A stretch of DNA of 59,817 nucleotides, taken from NCBI RefSeq assembly GCF_000336635.1, contig NZ_AOLY01000037.1:156076-215892 (forward strand), written 5' to 3'. The stretch's first letter is position 1. Each line of letters begins with the position of its first letter. Below are positions 13,558 to 24,041 of the stretch, piece after piece. The position numbers were made by a program, and so were the translations under genes. The notes beneath the pieces are model-generated. The model was not told where the DNA came from, searched no databases, and saw only the letters and a program-made list of their open reading frames with translations. Source of the stretch: Haloarcula japonica DSM 6131. Lineage in GTDB: Archaea; Halobacteriota; Halobacteria; Halobacteriales; Haloarculaceae.

Positions 13558-14037
13558 TCAATCGTTGTTAGCCGACTGCTTCTGGGGCGGTAGTTTAAGC
13601 ACGGAACGGATGTGTCGACGGAGGACGTTCTGTATCTGCTTCCCGACGGGAGTAAACACCAGCGTCACAGCGAGACAAATAGAACAGAACTGGAGTGCAA
13701 CTGTGGCCCACGGTGTGGACACCGGAACGAAAAGAAAGACGGTACCGAAAAGCAGGATTAGGTCGATGGCCTGTTCGGTGATGAAATAGCCGAAACTGGC
13801 CGTGAGTGAGGGCTGAAAACCGGCGGTCCAGAACAACACGACGACGGTCGTTCCGAACAGCAGGCCGACCCCCATCGTCGACAGCGGCAGTTCGGCCTGA
13901 ATCGCATCGGCCACCGCGGTGCCGAGGGACCACATCGACGGCCCGACGAGGAGCCAGACGAGCAGTAGATGACCGATCGAGGGCGTTTGTTCGCTCACGG
14001 AACGTGCGCCTCCTCCTCGGTCACTCGGGCGGTCCAT
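13558..14037 (-). CDS. Predicted four-helix membrane protein
   Basis: 159 aa with no family I recognise. About four hydrophobic segments are visible: IGHLLLVWLLVGPSMWSL, TMGVGLLFGTTVVVLFW, QAIDLILLFGTVFLFVPV and VALQFCSICLAVTLVFTPVG. A basic C-terminal tail (RRHIRSVLKLPPQKQ) suggests a cytoplasmic end. The start could lie at an internal GTG near residue 14. It stands alone between the PQQ lipoprotein and the MBL-fold gene on the same strand. Confidence 0.65.
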   Translation of the reverse strand: MDRPSDRGGGARSVSEQTPSIGHLLLVWLLVGPSMWSLGTAVADAIQAELPLSTMGVGLLFGTTVVVLFWTAGFQPSLTASFGYFITEQAIDLILLFGTVFLFVPVSTPWATVALQFCSICLAVTLVFTPVGKQIQNVLRRHIRSVLKLPPQKQSANND

Positions 14038-14121
14038 CGTGATGGTGTTTTGACGAACGGGTCTATACTATTTTGGTTGCTAGATGAGATGCGGGAGCAC
14101 CGTTTCGGGCTATTTCGGCGG

Positions 14122-14868
14122 TCAGTTCTCGTCCAAGACGACCGGGACGCCGCGTTTCGCGACATCTTCGGCGAACGCACCGGAGTCCGCTCCCAGGGCC
14201 TCGAACGTGTTGTAGTGCATCGGGAGCACGAGGTCTGGGTCCATCTCCTCGGCCAGTTCGGCGGCGTCGTGGCGGTCCATCGTGTAGTTCTTGGCGATAG
14301 AAGGGACGAACAGCGACACGTCGAGTTCGGCGTGGCCGTCCAGTACGTCGCTGTCGCCGGGCCAGAACACGCGCGTGTCGTCAAGGGCGACGAGGAAGCC
14401 ACAGCCGATGCCTTTCGGATGGATCGGGCTGCCGTCGTCGTTGACGTTCGGGCCGTCCTCGTGGTTGTACGCCGGCATCGTCCAGATGGGGACGTCGTCG
14501 ACCAGTACGTCGGCCTCCATCCCCACTTTGCGGACCTCGTAGTCGAGATCGGCCAGGCGGTCCAGGTCGCGGTCCGTGGCGTGGACGTTGATGCCCTCGA
14601 ACGCGACGACAGTGGCGTCCTCGCTTGCGACACGGCGGATACCGTCGGGGTCGTAGTGGTGGATGTGGGTCACGCAGACGATATCCCCGTCTTTCGGGGC
14701 GTAGTCCTGTGTCGGCGGATGGCCGATACCGTCTTTATGCGGTTCCCACTCGCCCGTGAGGACGCCGTACCGGCCGGGGTCGAAGTAGACTACGGTATCT
14801 TCGCCTTCCAGCCGCAGCGTCGCGTAGCCGAGCCACTCCGCGGTGATGCCGTCGTGTCTGACTGTCAT
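14122..14868 (-). CDS. MBL-fold metallohydrolase-like protein with a variant metal motif
   Basis: 248 aa, close in length to UPF0173/UlaG-like metallo-beta-lactamase-fold enzymes. The expected order of motifs is present: WLGYATLRLEGEDTVVYFDPG, THIHHYDPDG, PAYNHEDG, FWPGDSDVLDG and LPMHYNTFE. The metal loop reads H-x-H-H-Y-D where the family consensus is HxHxDH, so the dinuclear zinc site is altered or shifted by insertion. PGDSD replaces the usual GDT. Activity is therefore uncertain; it could still bind one metal. Overlap with neighbouring operons is absent (62 bp to the ligase). Confidence 0.75.
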   Translation of the reverse strand: MTVRHDGITAEWLGYATLRLEGEDTVVYFDPGRYGVLTGEWEPHKDGIGHPPTQDYAPKDGDIVCVTHIHHYDPDGIRRVASEDATVVAFEGINVHATDRDLDRLADLDYEVRKVGMEADVLVDDVPIWTMPAYNHEDGPNVNDDGSPIHPKGIGCGFLVALDDTRVFWPGDSDVLDGHAELDVSLFVPSIAKNYTMDRHDAAELAEEMDPDLVLPMHYNTFEALGADSGAFAEDVAKRGVPVVLDEN

Positions 14869-14930
14869 GTACAGGCGTTCTCGGAGGGGGCCATTACGCG
14901 TGTCGGTCCGACCGCCACGACGCGCCCTGA

Positions 14931-16592
14931 TTAGCCGTCCCCGGCCAGCCGCTCGACGCGCTCCAGCGAGTCGGCGTCGTCCAGGGTCTTGTCCTCACGG
15001 ACCGAGAGAAATCGCGGGAACCGCAGCGCATACCCCGAGTCGTAGGACTGGGAGGCCTGAATTTCCTCGTAGCCGACCTCGAAGACGACCGCCGGGTCAA
15101 GCACCACGTCGCGGCCGTCCTCGCGCCGGATGTGCGGTTCGAAGCGTTCGGTCAGGTCGTCCAGTTCCGCGTCGGTGATGCCCGTGGCGACGTTACCGAC
15201 GGTGACGTAGCCGTCGGCGGTTCGGACAGAAAGCTCAAACGAGCCGAGCACGTTCGCCCGGCGGCCCTCGCCCCACTCCGCGCCGGTCACGACGCAGTCC
15301 AGCGTCTCTACGTCCGGCTTTCGCTTGCGCCAGTGCTTGCCCCGCTTCCCGGGCGAGTAGGCTGCGGTCGGGTCTTTCAGCATGATGCCCTCCTGCCCGG
15401 CGGCGAGGGCGTCCCCCTCCAGGTCCGCGATTTCGTCGGGATTGGCTGACAACCACATCCGCGAGACGACGTCGCTGTCGGCCGGGAACAGCGATTCGAG
15501 GCGGTCGTGGCGCGTCTCCAGCGGGGCGTCGAGCAAGTCGTCGCCGTCGGCGTGGAGGCAGTCGAAGGCGTGCAGGCGGACGGCCACGTCCTCGCGGGCC
15601 GCGGCTACGTCGTGTTTCCGGCGGAATCGGCGCAGCACCTCCTGGAACGGGAGCGGATCGCCGTCCGCGTCGACCGCGACCACCTCGCCGTCGAGGATCA
15701 CCGGCGCGTCCAGCGTCGATTCGACGGTGTCGACCACCTCCGGGAGCGGGTCGGTGACTTCCTCCATGTTCCGGGAGAACAGCCGGGCGTCCTCGCCGTC
15801 GAAGTGGACCTGCACGCGAGCGCCGTCGTACTTCCATTCGACCGCGGCGCGGTCCCAGTCCTCTAGTACGCCGGCGACTGTGCCCGCCTGGGCCAGCATC
15901 GCCTGGACGGGCCGCCCGATTTCGAGCGTGATCGTGTTCAGTCCTGCCTCGCCCTCATCGCGGGCCGCCTCGGCGACCATACCGTAGTCGTTGGACACCT
16001 GAATGGCCCGTTCGACGCCCTCGACCGGCACGTCGAAGGCGGCCGCGATGGCGTCCCGGACGGTCCCCTCGCCGACGCCGATGCGCATCTCCGAGAGGAC
16101 GAGCCGGGCGAGGTAGCCGGCTTCCGTCGAAGCGCACCGCGAGAACAGGCCAAAGAGGATGTCCACCTTCGTCCCTTGGCTCCCACTGCCCTCGACAGCT
16201 GCCAGGTCCCGGAGCGTCTCGTCGAGTTCGGCGACGGTCAGTGCGTCGCTCCCGCCACCAACGCCGAACGCGGCGAGGCCCTGCTGGCCGCCGAGGTCGT
16301 AGCTGGCCGCAACGGTACCGATTTCGCCCATGTCGGCCAGCCGCCCTTCCACGTCGTCGGCGCTGACGTTCTGACCGGCCGCCCGGGCAATCGCCTCGTA
16401 GCAGAGCCGCGGCCCGATGTCGAGCGTGCGGGACTCGTAGGCCGGAAACACCCGGCCCTGCACGAAGCGGGCGAGCGTCTGGAGGTCCGGCCCCGCAGCG
16501 GCGAACAGGTCGGTCACCGCTTCGGTGATCGCGGTGTCGGCGCTCTCGGCTTCGATCTCCTCGGCCCGGTCGGCGAAGGCGGCGAACTCCAT
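14931..16592 (-). CDS. lig: ATP-dependent DNA ligase
   Basis: 553 aa, typical for archaeal LigI-type ligases. It seals nicks in replication and repair using ATP. The N-terminal helical DNA-binding domain (1-210) is followed by the adenylation domain with the nucleotidyl lysine in EWKYDGARVQVHFDGE near residue 252. Later ligase motifs are LFSRNMEEVTDPLPE, DGEVVA, EGIMLKDPTAAYSPGKRGKHWRKRKP and the OB fold to the C terminus. An NAD-dependent BRCT/zinc-finger architecture is absent. Confidence 0.95.
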   Translation of the reverse strand: MEFAAFADRAEEIEAESADTAITEAVTDLFAAAGPDLQTLARFVQGRVFPAYESRTLDIGPRLCYEAIARAAGQNVSADDVEGRLADMGEIGTVAASYDLGGQQGLAAFGVGGGSDALTVAELDETLRDLAAVEGSGSQGTKVDILFGLFSRCASTEAGYLARLVLSEMRIGVGEGTVRDAIAAAFDVPVEGVERAIQVSNDYGMVAEAARDEGEAGLNTITLEIGRPVQAMLAQAGTVAGVLEDWDRAAVEWKYDGARVQVHFDGEDARLFSRNMEEVTDPLPEVVDTVESTLDAPVILDGEVVAVDADGDPLPFQEVLRRFRRKHDVAAAREDVAVRLHAFDCLHADGDDLLDAPLETRHDRLESLFPADSDVVSRMWLSANPDEIADLEGDALAAGQEGIMLKDPTAAYSPGKRGKHWRKRKPDVETLDCVVTGAEWGEGRRANVLGSFELSVRTADGYVTVGNVATGITDAELDDLTERFEPHIRREDGRDVVLDPAVVFEVGYEEIQASQSYDSGYALRFPRFLSVREDKTLDDADSLERVERLAGDG

Positions 16593-16630
16593 CAGCGCCT
16601 CCTACCCGATTGGGAACCGTAAATCCAGCG

Positions 16631-19078
16631 TCACTCGACCGTGTACGCGACGGTGACGTTCTCACCGGCTGTCGACGACGCATACGGTCGGTCCGGCGAC
16701 CCTGAATTACTGCCGAAGGGATAGTCGAGTTGCTGGTTCCCGTTAGTGTCCTGATGGGCGACAAGCACGAGCGACTGACCGGCTGACGGCGGCCTATCCA
16801 GCGTTATCTGTACGTCGCTGTGGGACCCCGAAGAGAGGTACTCGGAGGTCCCCAGCACGCTGCCGTCCGCTTCGAACTCCCGAACGACGATGAATCCACC
16901 CTCGGAAAGAGACGCTGATTCGACCGTTATCTGATCGCCGGAAACGGCGGGGCTGGTGACCGTCATCGACGCGACCGGCGAAGAGAGGAGAATGAACGCG
17001 ACGTAAGCGACGCCCAGCAAAATCGCGGCGTGTTTCGCGCCATCCTTGAGCGTTCCCTCCCCGAGTTGGCCGCCGATGAAGCCGGTCAATACCGCCTGAA
17101 TGAGGGCGGTGTGGAAGAACACGAGCGTGTACGCGGCCTTATCGACGCGCCCGAACCGAGCGAACTGGTCGACGTTGACGCCGAGGCGGTTCGACTCCCC
17201 GGCGGGTGTCGGCACGCTGGAGGGGAGGCTCGGGACGAGTACCTCTTGGACGGCGACGATAATCACCAGGAACACCAGGAAGGCGACGTAGATGACGACG
17301 AGGTAGGTGAGCATCTGCTGGCGTCGCCGCCGCTTCAGCCGGAGGTCGGCCCGCGACTGGGTGGCCGCGATGCGGAACACCGGGCCGAGCTGGCCCGAGG
17401 CGTGCATCGCGTGGGTCAGCAGCGTCACGATGCGCGTTATCGCCGTGGTCTGGACCCGGCGGCCGAACCGAACCAGGGCATCAGTGACGTTCGCACCCAT
17501 CCTGATGTCGGCCCAGATGCGGTGCATCTCCTTCGTGAGAACGCCGATGTCACTGCCCCGGACCCGTCGGAGACTCTCCACGACAGTCATCCCGGCCTCG
17601 TTCAGGCTTGCCAGCCGTTCGAGCAGGTCCGGCGTCGCGTTCTCGATACGGGACAGCCGCTGAGTGTAGATGAACCGCACCAGCGCGAACGGCCCCAGAA
17701 TCAGCAGGACTGACTGGATGACGAAGTCATCGAGGATGCGGATGTTAACAGACGAGGTCTGGAACGCCGCGGGGGAACGGACGAGCAGCAGCATCACCGC
17801 GACGGGCACGGCAAGGTAGAGAACGTACACCGGGTTCCAGACGAGCGACTGAATCGGGGAGCTGAGTAGATTCCGGATCGATTCGACGCGGTCGTAGAAC
17901 TGGAGGCGGAGCCAGTTTGCCTCGTCTGCCGGGACGACGCCGCCGTCAGTCAGACCGAGACGGCCTGTCCCCAGACTGGGTTTCCCCAGCGTCGCCGTTT
18001 CGTATCGCTCCAGAATATCCGTCGTTCCGCCGCTCCCGATTCCCAGCGACTGGAGCTTGCTATCGAGATACACCATGAACCCGACGTTGGCCAGCGGGAT
18101 GACGAGATACGCCATCATCTGCAACAGCCAGAGCGTGTCCGTCGTCGTCAGGCCGAAGACGAGCAGAATCGTCATCAGGAACAGCACGGCGGCAACGAAT
18201 ACGGTGACGTACGCCTCGGCGACCGTTGCCAGCCGCTCCAGCAGGTCTTCCTGCCGCTCGGCGGCCTGCTCCTGATGGCGCTCGTACTGCTCGCGAAGGA
18301 ACGGGGCCAGCGACTGGCCGCTCTGAAGGACGCTGGAGAGGTTCTCGGTGAAGGTCTTGAACTGCTCACTGGGCGTCCGTCGGGAGACGTGTTCGAGCGC
18401 CGAGATCATGTCCCGGCCGAACAGGTCCATCTCCCTGACGGCGACGCCGACTTCTCTGGCCGTGTCGCCGTAGATTTCCTGGTTCCGGGCCAGTACGCGC
18501 ATCACGTCCGGGAACGACATGCCACCGCGGGAGAGTGCGTACATGAAGGCGATAGTGCGGGCCATTCCCTCATCGATATTCCGGCTCCGCACGTCTGCCT
18601 GATTTTTCAGCCGTTCCCAGCGGTAGAGGTACGTGAGGCCAGCCGTCGCCGCACCGGAAAGCACACCGCCACCGATGAGGATGTATAGCGTCTGCGTCGG
18701 CGTCAACACGAGTTCGAACGTGCGCAAGCCGAAGGCAGTCACCATCGTCGAAGGGAGCCCCTGTGCAAGCTCCACCAGCGCCGGCAGAATCAACAGTAGG
18801 CCGCCGATAGCGTACGCCCCGGTGATAGCGCCGGCGACGGCTCCCACGCAGGCGTACACCAGCGTCCTGGCGGCGTACCCGCGGTAGGTTTTATCGACGT
18901 ATGCGGCTTCGAGTTGTCGCTCGCGTTTTGGTGACTGTCCTACGTACCGACCGAAGAGCCGGCGGGACAGCCGCGTGACGTTGCGGTCGAAGCGCTCGTT
19001 GACAGTGCTGTAGCTGATAAGCCCGAGAATCACGGCGACGACGGCGAGCGGTGCCAGACCGAGCAGGTTCAGCGCCAT
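16631..19078 (-). CDS. PilC-type type IV pilus assembly membrane protein
   Basis: 815 aa. Two type II secretion F (GspF/TadC) modules are visible: one around 200-290 (SRGGMSFPDVMRVLARN) and one around 500-590 (LNEAGMTVVESLRRVRGSDIGVL), each followed by paired membrane helices. It is the inner-membrane platform for pilus assembly and pairs with the ATPase one base upstream. The last about 105 residues are an extracytoplasmic beta-rich domain (QITVESASLSEGGFIVVRE, LVAHQDTNGNQQLDYP) resembling haloarchaeal DUF7282. That extension is unusual for a PilC. No prepilin-like gene is adjacent. Confidence 0.88.
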   Translation of the reverse strand: MALNLLGLAPLAVVAVILGLISYSTVNERFDRNVTRLSRRLFGRYVGQSPKRERQLEAAYVDKTYRGYAARTLVYACVGAVAGAITGAYAIGGLLLILPALVELAQGLPSTMVTAFGLRTFELVLTPTQTLYILIGGGVLSGAATAGLTYLYRWERLKNQADVRSRNIDEGMARTIAFMYALSRGGMSFPDVMRVLARNQEIYGDTAREVGVAVREMDLFGRDMISALEHVSRRTPSEQFKTFTENLSSVLQSGQSLAPFLREQYERHQEQAAERQEDLLERLATVAEAYVTVFVAAVLFLMTILLVFGLTTTDTLWLLQMMAYLVIPLANVGFMVYLDSKLQSLGIGSGGTTDILERYETATLGKPSLGTGRLGLTDGGVVPADEANWLRLQFYDRVESIRNLLSSPIQSLVWNPVYVLYLAVPVAVMLLLVRSPAAFQTSSVNIRILDDFVIQSVLLILGPFALVRFIYTQRLSRIENATPDLLERLASLNEAGMTVVESLRRVRGSDIGVLTKEMHRIWADIRMGANVTDALVRFGRRVQTTAITRIVTLLTHAMHASGQLGPVFRIAATQSRADLRLKRRRRQQMLTYLVVIYVAFLVFLVIIVAVQEVLVPSLPSSVPTPAGESNRLGVNVDQFARFGRVDKAAYTLVFFHTALIQAVLTGFIGGQLGEGTLKDGAKHAAILLGVAYVAFILLSSPVASMTVTSPAVSGDQITVESASLSEGGFIVVREFEADGSVLGTSEYLSSGSHSDVQITLDRPPSAGQSLVLVAHQDTNGNQQLDYPFGSNSGSPDRPYASSTAGENVTVAYTVE

Positions 19079-19079
19079 G

Positions 19080-20702
19080 TCAGGCTATCGCGTCGTCGTC
19101 GATGTTTGCCATGACCTGCTCTTTGTCTGCGTAGTACTTGTTGACCATCGCCGTGAACTTCCGGTAGTCAGTGATACCCTCGGACTGGAGATAGCGGAGG
19201 AACCGCTGCCGGTTGCGGAGTTCGGTGAGGAGTTCCGAGTGCGTCCAGCCGCGTTCTTCCCGGATTTCGTCCAGTAGCTCGCTGTTGTTCTCGCTGAAGC
19301 GGTCTTCAGTGGCCCGCCAGTTGTACGTCGTCGAGTAGTCCAGTTCGCCGGTCCGCTGGTCGATGCCCTCGATCTCGGCGAGCGTCTTCGCGCGGCGGAC
19401 CCGCTCGTCGCCCGAGCGGGCCAGCACCTGCACACAGAGGATGTCGAGGCTCTGGACCATCGGCCGCGGAACGTTGATGGGCTCGTTCTCAAGCCGGTTG
19501 ATGACGGTCTGGACCGAGTCCGCGTGCATCGTCGAGAACGTCGTGTGACCGGTGTTCATCGCCTGGAACAGCGTGATCGCTTCCTCGCCACGAACCTCCC
19601 CGACGATGATGTACTCGGGGCGGTGCCGGAGCGCGGACCGTAGCAGGTCGTACATCGTGATGTCAGAGTCGCCCAACCGTTCGCGGGTCACCGAGGAGAG
19701 CCAGTTGTCGTGGTACAGCGACAGTTCGCGGGTGTCCTCGATTGAGAGGACTTTCGATCGGGGCGGGAGAAACATCGCCAGCGCGTTCATCGACGTGGTC
19801 TTGCCGGCCGCCGTCCCGCCGGCGAAGATGAGCGACTTGTTGGACTCGATGGCGAGCCAGAGGTAGGCAAGCATCTCGACGGAGAACGTGCCGTACTCCA
19901 GCAGTTCGATTGGCGTGAACGGCTCGTCGGCGTACTTCCGGATGGTAAACGCGGAGCCACGTGGGGTCACTTCCTCGCCGAGCGCCAGTTCGATACGCGA
20001 GCCGTCCGGGAGCGTCGTGGAGACGACAGGGTCCGAAACGGAGACGTGTCGCCCCGAGCGCTGGGCCAGCTGGATGACGAAATCGTTCAGTTCGTTGGCA
20101 TCGTATGTGATGTTCGTCTCAATGTCCGTGTAGCCGTCGTGGTAGACGAAGATGGGGAGGTTCGCCCCGTCACAGGAGATATCCTCGATGTCCGGGTCGT
20201 GCATCAGGGGGTCGATGTGGCCGTAGCCCTGGAACGAGCGATACAGGTAGTAAAACAGCCGGTAGAACGTCTCGGGCTCGATGACGACGCCGTACTCCTC
20301 CAGCCTGGCTTCGAGCTCCTCGGCGAGGACGCGCTCCGGGTCGGTGTCGACCTCCTCGCGGTAGATGAGCGGGATGCGGATGTCTTCGAACAGGCGGTCG
20401 AGTAGTTCTCGCTCGATATCGGTCAGCGACGGTTCAACGACGTGGTACAGGTGCTCGTCGCGGTCGGGATTGTGGTTGATCGAGGCGAAGGCGAACGGGG
20501 CGTTCAGCCAGTAGCGGTCGACCTCGTTGTAGCCGTCCAGACCATCGAAGTCGACCAGCGTCCCGTGGCGACTGGGGTCGTAGTTCGCCGTCGGAACCGC
20601 TGACCCGCTCAACACCGTCGCGGTCCGCGAGAGCCACGACTGGATGTGGCCGAGCGGGTCCGAAACGAAGTCACCGGGTTCGGGGGATTCTGGGTTCGAC
20701 AT
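19080..20702 (-). CDS. PilB-type type IV pilus / secretion ATPase
   Basis: 540 aa from ATG at 20700-20702. A GTG 20 codons upstream is in frame but lies too near the TATA box to be transcribed as part of a leader, so the ATG is preferred. The protein is a GspE/PilB-like hexameric motor. It shows Walker A GGTAAGKTTSMNALA near 291-305, an Asp box (LSIEDTREL), Walker B-like YIIVGEVRGEEA, and a His box (NTGHTTFSTMHADS). It powers pilin assembly through the PilC platform encoded one base downstream. Confidence 0.93.
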   Translation of the reverse strand: MSNPESPEPGDFVSDPLGHIQSWLSRTATVLSGSAVPTANYDPSRHGTLVDFDGLDGYNEVDRYWLNAPFAFASINHNPDRDEHLYHVVEPSLTDIERELLDRLFEDIRIPLIYREEVDTDPERVLAEELEARLEEYGVVIEPETFYRLFYYLYRSFQGYGHIDPLMHDPDIEDISCDGANLPIFVYHDGYTDIETNITYDANELNDFVIQLAQRSGRHVSVSDPVVSTTLPDGSRIELALGEEVTPRGSAFTIRKYADEPFTPIELLEYGTFSVEMLAYLWLAIESNKSLIFAGGTAAGKTTSMNALAMFLPPRSKVLSIEDTRELSLYHDNWLSSVTRERLGDSDITMYDLLRSALRHRPEYIIVGEVRGEEAITLFQAMNTGHTTFSTMHADSVQTVINRLENEPINVPRPMVQSLDILCVQVLARSGDERVRRAKTLAEIEGIDQRTGELDYSTTYNWRATEDRFSENNSELLDEIREERGWTHSELLTELRNRQRFLRYLQSEGITDYRKFTAMVNKYYADKEQVMANIDDDAIA

Positions 20703-20765
20703 CGGTGGTACAGTGGGGAGCAGACGGTGCTCCGCGGAATATACCTCTGCTATCGTATCCACCTA

Positions 20766-20773
20766 CTTAAATT
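20766..20773 (-). promoter_or_regulatory. TATA box of the pilB-pilC operon
   Basis: AATTTAAG on the minus strand. A start site about 25 nt downstream would fall near 20742 and give a roughly 40-nt leader before the ATG at 20702. Confidence 0.45.
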
Positions 20774-20835
20774 CGCTCGCCAAATTATCAGGAGTATAAT
20801 CGCCAGCGGTCGGACGAACAGGACCGAACTGGCTG

Positions 20836-21336
20836 TTACGCTCGGTCGACGGTCAGCAGCAGATAGGCGAACACGAGCGCGACGAGCGCCCCGATGGGGA
20901 CGGTGATGCCGGGAAACGACGTGATGAACAGCCCGCTGGCCGCGAGCGTGAAGACGCCAACAAGCCCGAGTAGCCCGCCGAACAGGCGTACGGGGTCCAC
21001 AGGGAGAGCCGCTTCGACGCGGTCCTCAGCGACGTAATAATAGAGACTGAGTCCGAGCGGGAACAGGAAAACGACCAGGGCCGCGAACCCGAGGGTCCCG
21101 GCGAGTGCAAGCGGCTCCGACTCCTGAAACGCGGCGACCTGCCAGGCCCAGAGAAACGGTCGCTCTCCGGGAAGCGTCGCACCGAAGATGAACTGGAACC
21201 GAAACGGGAGAAAGCGAAGCCCGACGACAGTGACCCCCTCGATCTCGAACAGCGACACCGACCACGGAGCCAGCCCCACGAGCCACGTCGCAAGCACCGC
21301 GAACTCGCCCGCGTACTCTGATTTCACCCAGGCCAT
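20836..21336 (-). CDS. Haloarchaeal integral membrane protein, TIGR04206-like
   Basis: 166 aa starting MAWVKSEYAGEFAVL. Longer upstream reading is excluded because it would run through the promoter and into the next gene. Four to five hydrophobic helices are visible (FAVLATWLVGLAPWSV, PLALAGTLGFAALVVFLFPLGLSLYYYV, LFGGLLGLVGVFTLAASGLFI, IGALVALVFAYLLLTV). I believe it matches the TIGR04206 family of unknown function, from memory of its N-terminal pattern. It is divergent from the next gene and points toward pilB, 133 bp away. Confidence 0.6.
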   Translation of the reverse strand: MAWVKSEYAGEFAVLATWLVGLAPWSVSLFEIEGVTVVGLRFLPFRFQFIFGATLPGERPFLWAWQVAAFQESEPLALAGTLGFAALVVFLFPLGLSLYYYVAEDRVEAALPVDPVRLFGGLLGLVGVFTLAASGLFITSFPGITVPIGALVALVFAYLLLTVDRA

Positions 21337-21438
21337 ACTACTGTCAGAGGGTAGGCCGGTCCGGTAAAAGCTACCGATACCAACAGTCGGTGCGCCGTTA
21401 CGTTCATTTGGCCGGGCCACGTACCTGTAAACACCGGA

Positions 21439-21864
21439 ATGAGGCGTGACTACTTCACCGTCGACATCCAGGCTTCGGCCACCGACAACGACGACCCGAC
21501 GATCGCGATTGTATACGATGGGCCGACAGGAGAGCTTCGCGAGCGCCTCACCAAAGTAGACGGGGGCACACTCGACGGGGAGGATATCGACGTGACCTTC
21601 CGCCGCCAGCCAGAGAGCGACGGCGTGCTCTCGCTGACGAACCGGCTCACCGGCGAGTACGTCTTCGAGGCGACAGCACCGACAGCGGACATCGATGCAC
21701 TCGTTTCCACGGCGGACGCCCAAGAAGACCCACAGTTTACAGTCCGTCTCACCGACGGCGAGGGTGAGTCACGGACCTACGAGCTACGGACGCTGCTCGT
21801 CTACGACCACGACGGGAGCCTCCTGCGCGGGCAGAGCCTGATTCCCGGCGGCGTCGAGCTGTAG
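21439..21864 (+). CDS. Small acidic protein of a haloarchaeal DUF family (DUF5793-like)
   Basis: 141 aa beginning MRRDYFTVDIQ. It is rich in Asp, Glu and Thr and predicted to be mostly beta strand, with no signal peptide or membrane helix and no cysteines. It matches my recollection of DUF5793, conserved in haloarchaea without assigned function. It lies between a membrane protein and Sir2, convergent with Sir2 at 13 bp. Confidence 0.6.
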   Translation: MRRDYFTVDIQASATDNDDPTIAIVYDGPTGELRERLTKVDGGTLDGEDIDVTFRRQPESDGVLSLTNRLTGEYVFEATAPTADIDALVSTADAQEDPQFTVRLTDGEGESRTYELRTLLVYDHDGSLLRGQSLIPGGVEL

Positions 21865-21877
21865 CCGGGACGACCCG

Positions 21878-22660
21878 CTACAGCCGCTCGACAATCGCCG
21901 GCAGCACCTGCGTGACATCCGCACGGAGCACGTGCGCCGCATTCGCGTCCCGCGGCGTCTCCTCGTAGTTTATCACGACCAGTGTACTGTCCGCCTCTGC
22001 CGCGATTTTCGGCAGCAGCGACGCTGGCTGGACCGATAGCGACGACCCCACTGCCAGGAATACGTCGCTGTCGCGGGCGAGGCGCTGGGCCTCGTTCATC
22101 GCCACGTCAGGCATTGGTTCGCCGAACAGCACCACATCGGGCCGGTAGACGCCGCCACAGTCACACCGCGGCGGCAAGTCGCCGTCCTCGGCAGCCTGTT
22201 CGAATACCGCCTCGGCGTCCCGGCGGTGGCCGCAGTCGTCACAGACCACACGCCGGTGGGTCCCGTGCAGTTCGACGACTCGCTCCGTGCCGGCGGCGTC
22301 GTGTAATCCATCGACGTTCTGCGTGAGCACAGCGTCGAGATGGCCCGCTGATTCGAGCGCCGCCAGTGCCTCGTGGGCGGCGTTGGGTTCGGGGTCTAAA
22401 TCGCCGTAGATAGCCTCTCGCAACGACAGTCGGTCCGCCCAGAAGCCAGCTGGGTCGGCATCGAGTCGGCGGCGGTGGAAGTCCGCCGGATCGTGGCGCT
22501 CCCAGACGCCGTCGTCGCCGCGAAAGGAGGGGATGCCCGATGCCGTCGAGACGCCTGCGCCGGTGAGGGCGACGCCCGTTTCGGCGGTACGGAGCGCTTC
22601 GGCGACGGCATCGAGTGTCTCGTCGGTACCACCCTCGGGTTCGTGCCTGTCATCGGCCAT
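21878..22660 (-). CDS. Sir2-family NAD-dependent protein deacylase
   Basis: 260 aa from ATG at 22658-22660 (an upstream TTG is less likely). It removes acyl groups from lysines using NAD. Motifs are TGAGVSTASGIPSFRG near 32-47, the active-site TQNVDGLHDAAGTERVVELHG with its catalytic histidine, and zinc cysteines in VCDDCGHRRD and PRCDCGGVYRPDVVLFGE. The GSSLSVQPA and VVINYEETPRD segments complete the Rossmann fold. Typical archaeal substrates include the chromatin protein Alba and metabolic enzymes; haloarchaeal targets are unclear. The 232 bp to sucC hold its promoter and that of sucCD and nothing else I can support. Confidence 0.93.
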   Translation of the reverse strand: MADDRHEPEGGTDETLDAVAEALRTAETGVALTGAGVSTASGIPSFRGDDGVWERHDPADFHRRRLDADPAGFWADRLSLREAIYGDLDPEPNAAHEALAALESAGHLDAVLTQNVDGLHDAAGTERVVELHGTHRRVVCDDCGHRRDAEAVFEQAAEDGDLPPRCDCGGVYRPDVVLFGEPMPDVAMNEAQRLARDSDVFLAVGSSLSVQPASLLPKIAAEADSTLVVINYEETPRDANAAHVLRADVTQVLPAIVERL

Positions 22661-22858
22661 ACGCACACTTCGCAATGCGATGCCGTGGGTCTATCGGACA
22701 GGTCATCGACGGTGAGGGTGACGGCGGTAGACGCCGCTTCGGGGTCCACGTATCTCGGAGCGGCCCGTGTCGTTCTGTCCAGAGAAACCTCCGAATCGTG
22801 ATAGGCAATCGACAGTGGGCTGGTAGAATGTAACACGACCGCGGGAAGAGAAAGACGG

Positions 22859-22866
22859 ATTTAAAT
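22859..22866 (+). promoter_or_regulatory. TATA box of sucCD
   Basis: ATTTAAAT, 27-34 nt before the sucC ATG, giving a leaderless or nearly leaderless mRNA. Confidence 0.6.
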
Positions 22867-22892
22867 CGCCACCGCTCGCGTGTCTGTATGAC

Positions 22893-24037
<1,145 letters not shown>

Positions 24038-24041
<4 letters not shown>

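Noticed and set aside
21337..21723. N-terminal extension of the TIGR04206-like gene by 129 codons.
   Set aside because: It overlaps the divergent neighbour's coding sequence and promoter, and the true protein begins at a natural MAWVKSEY start before the first helix.
22661..22836. Possible coding remnant upstream of sir2 on the minus strand.
   Set aside because: The frame is open but its codon third positions are mixed and no family is seen; I treat the spacer as promoter DNA.
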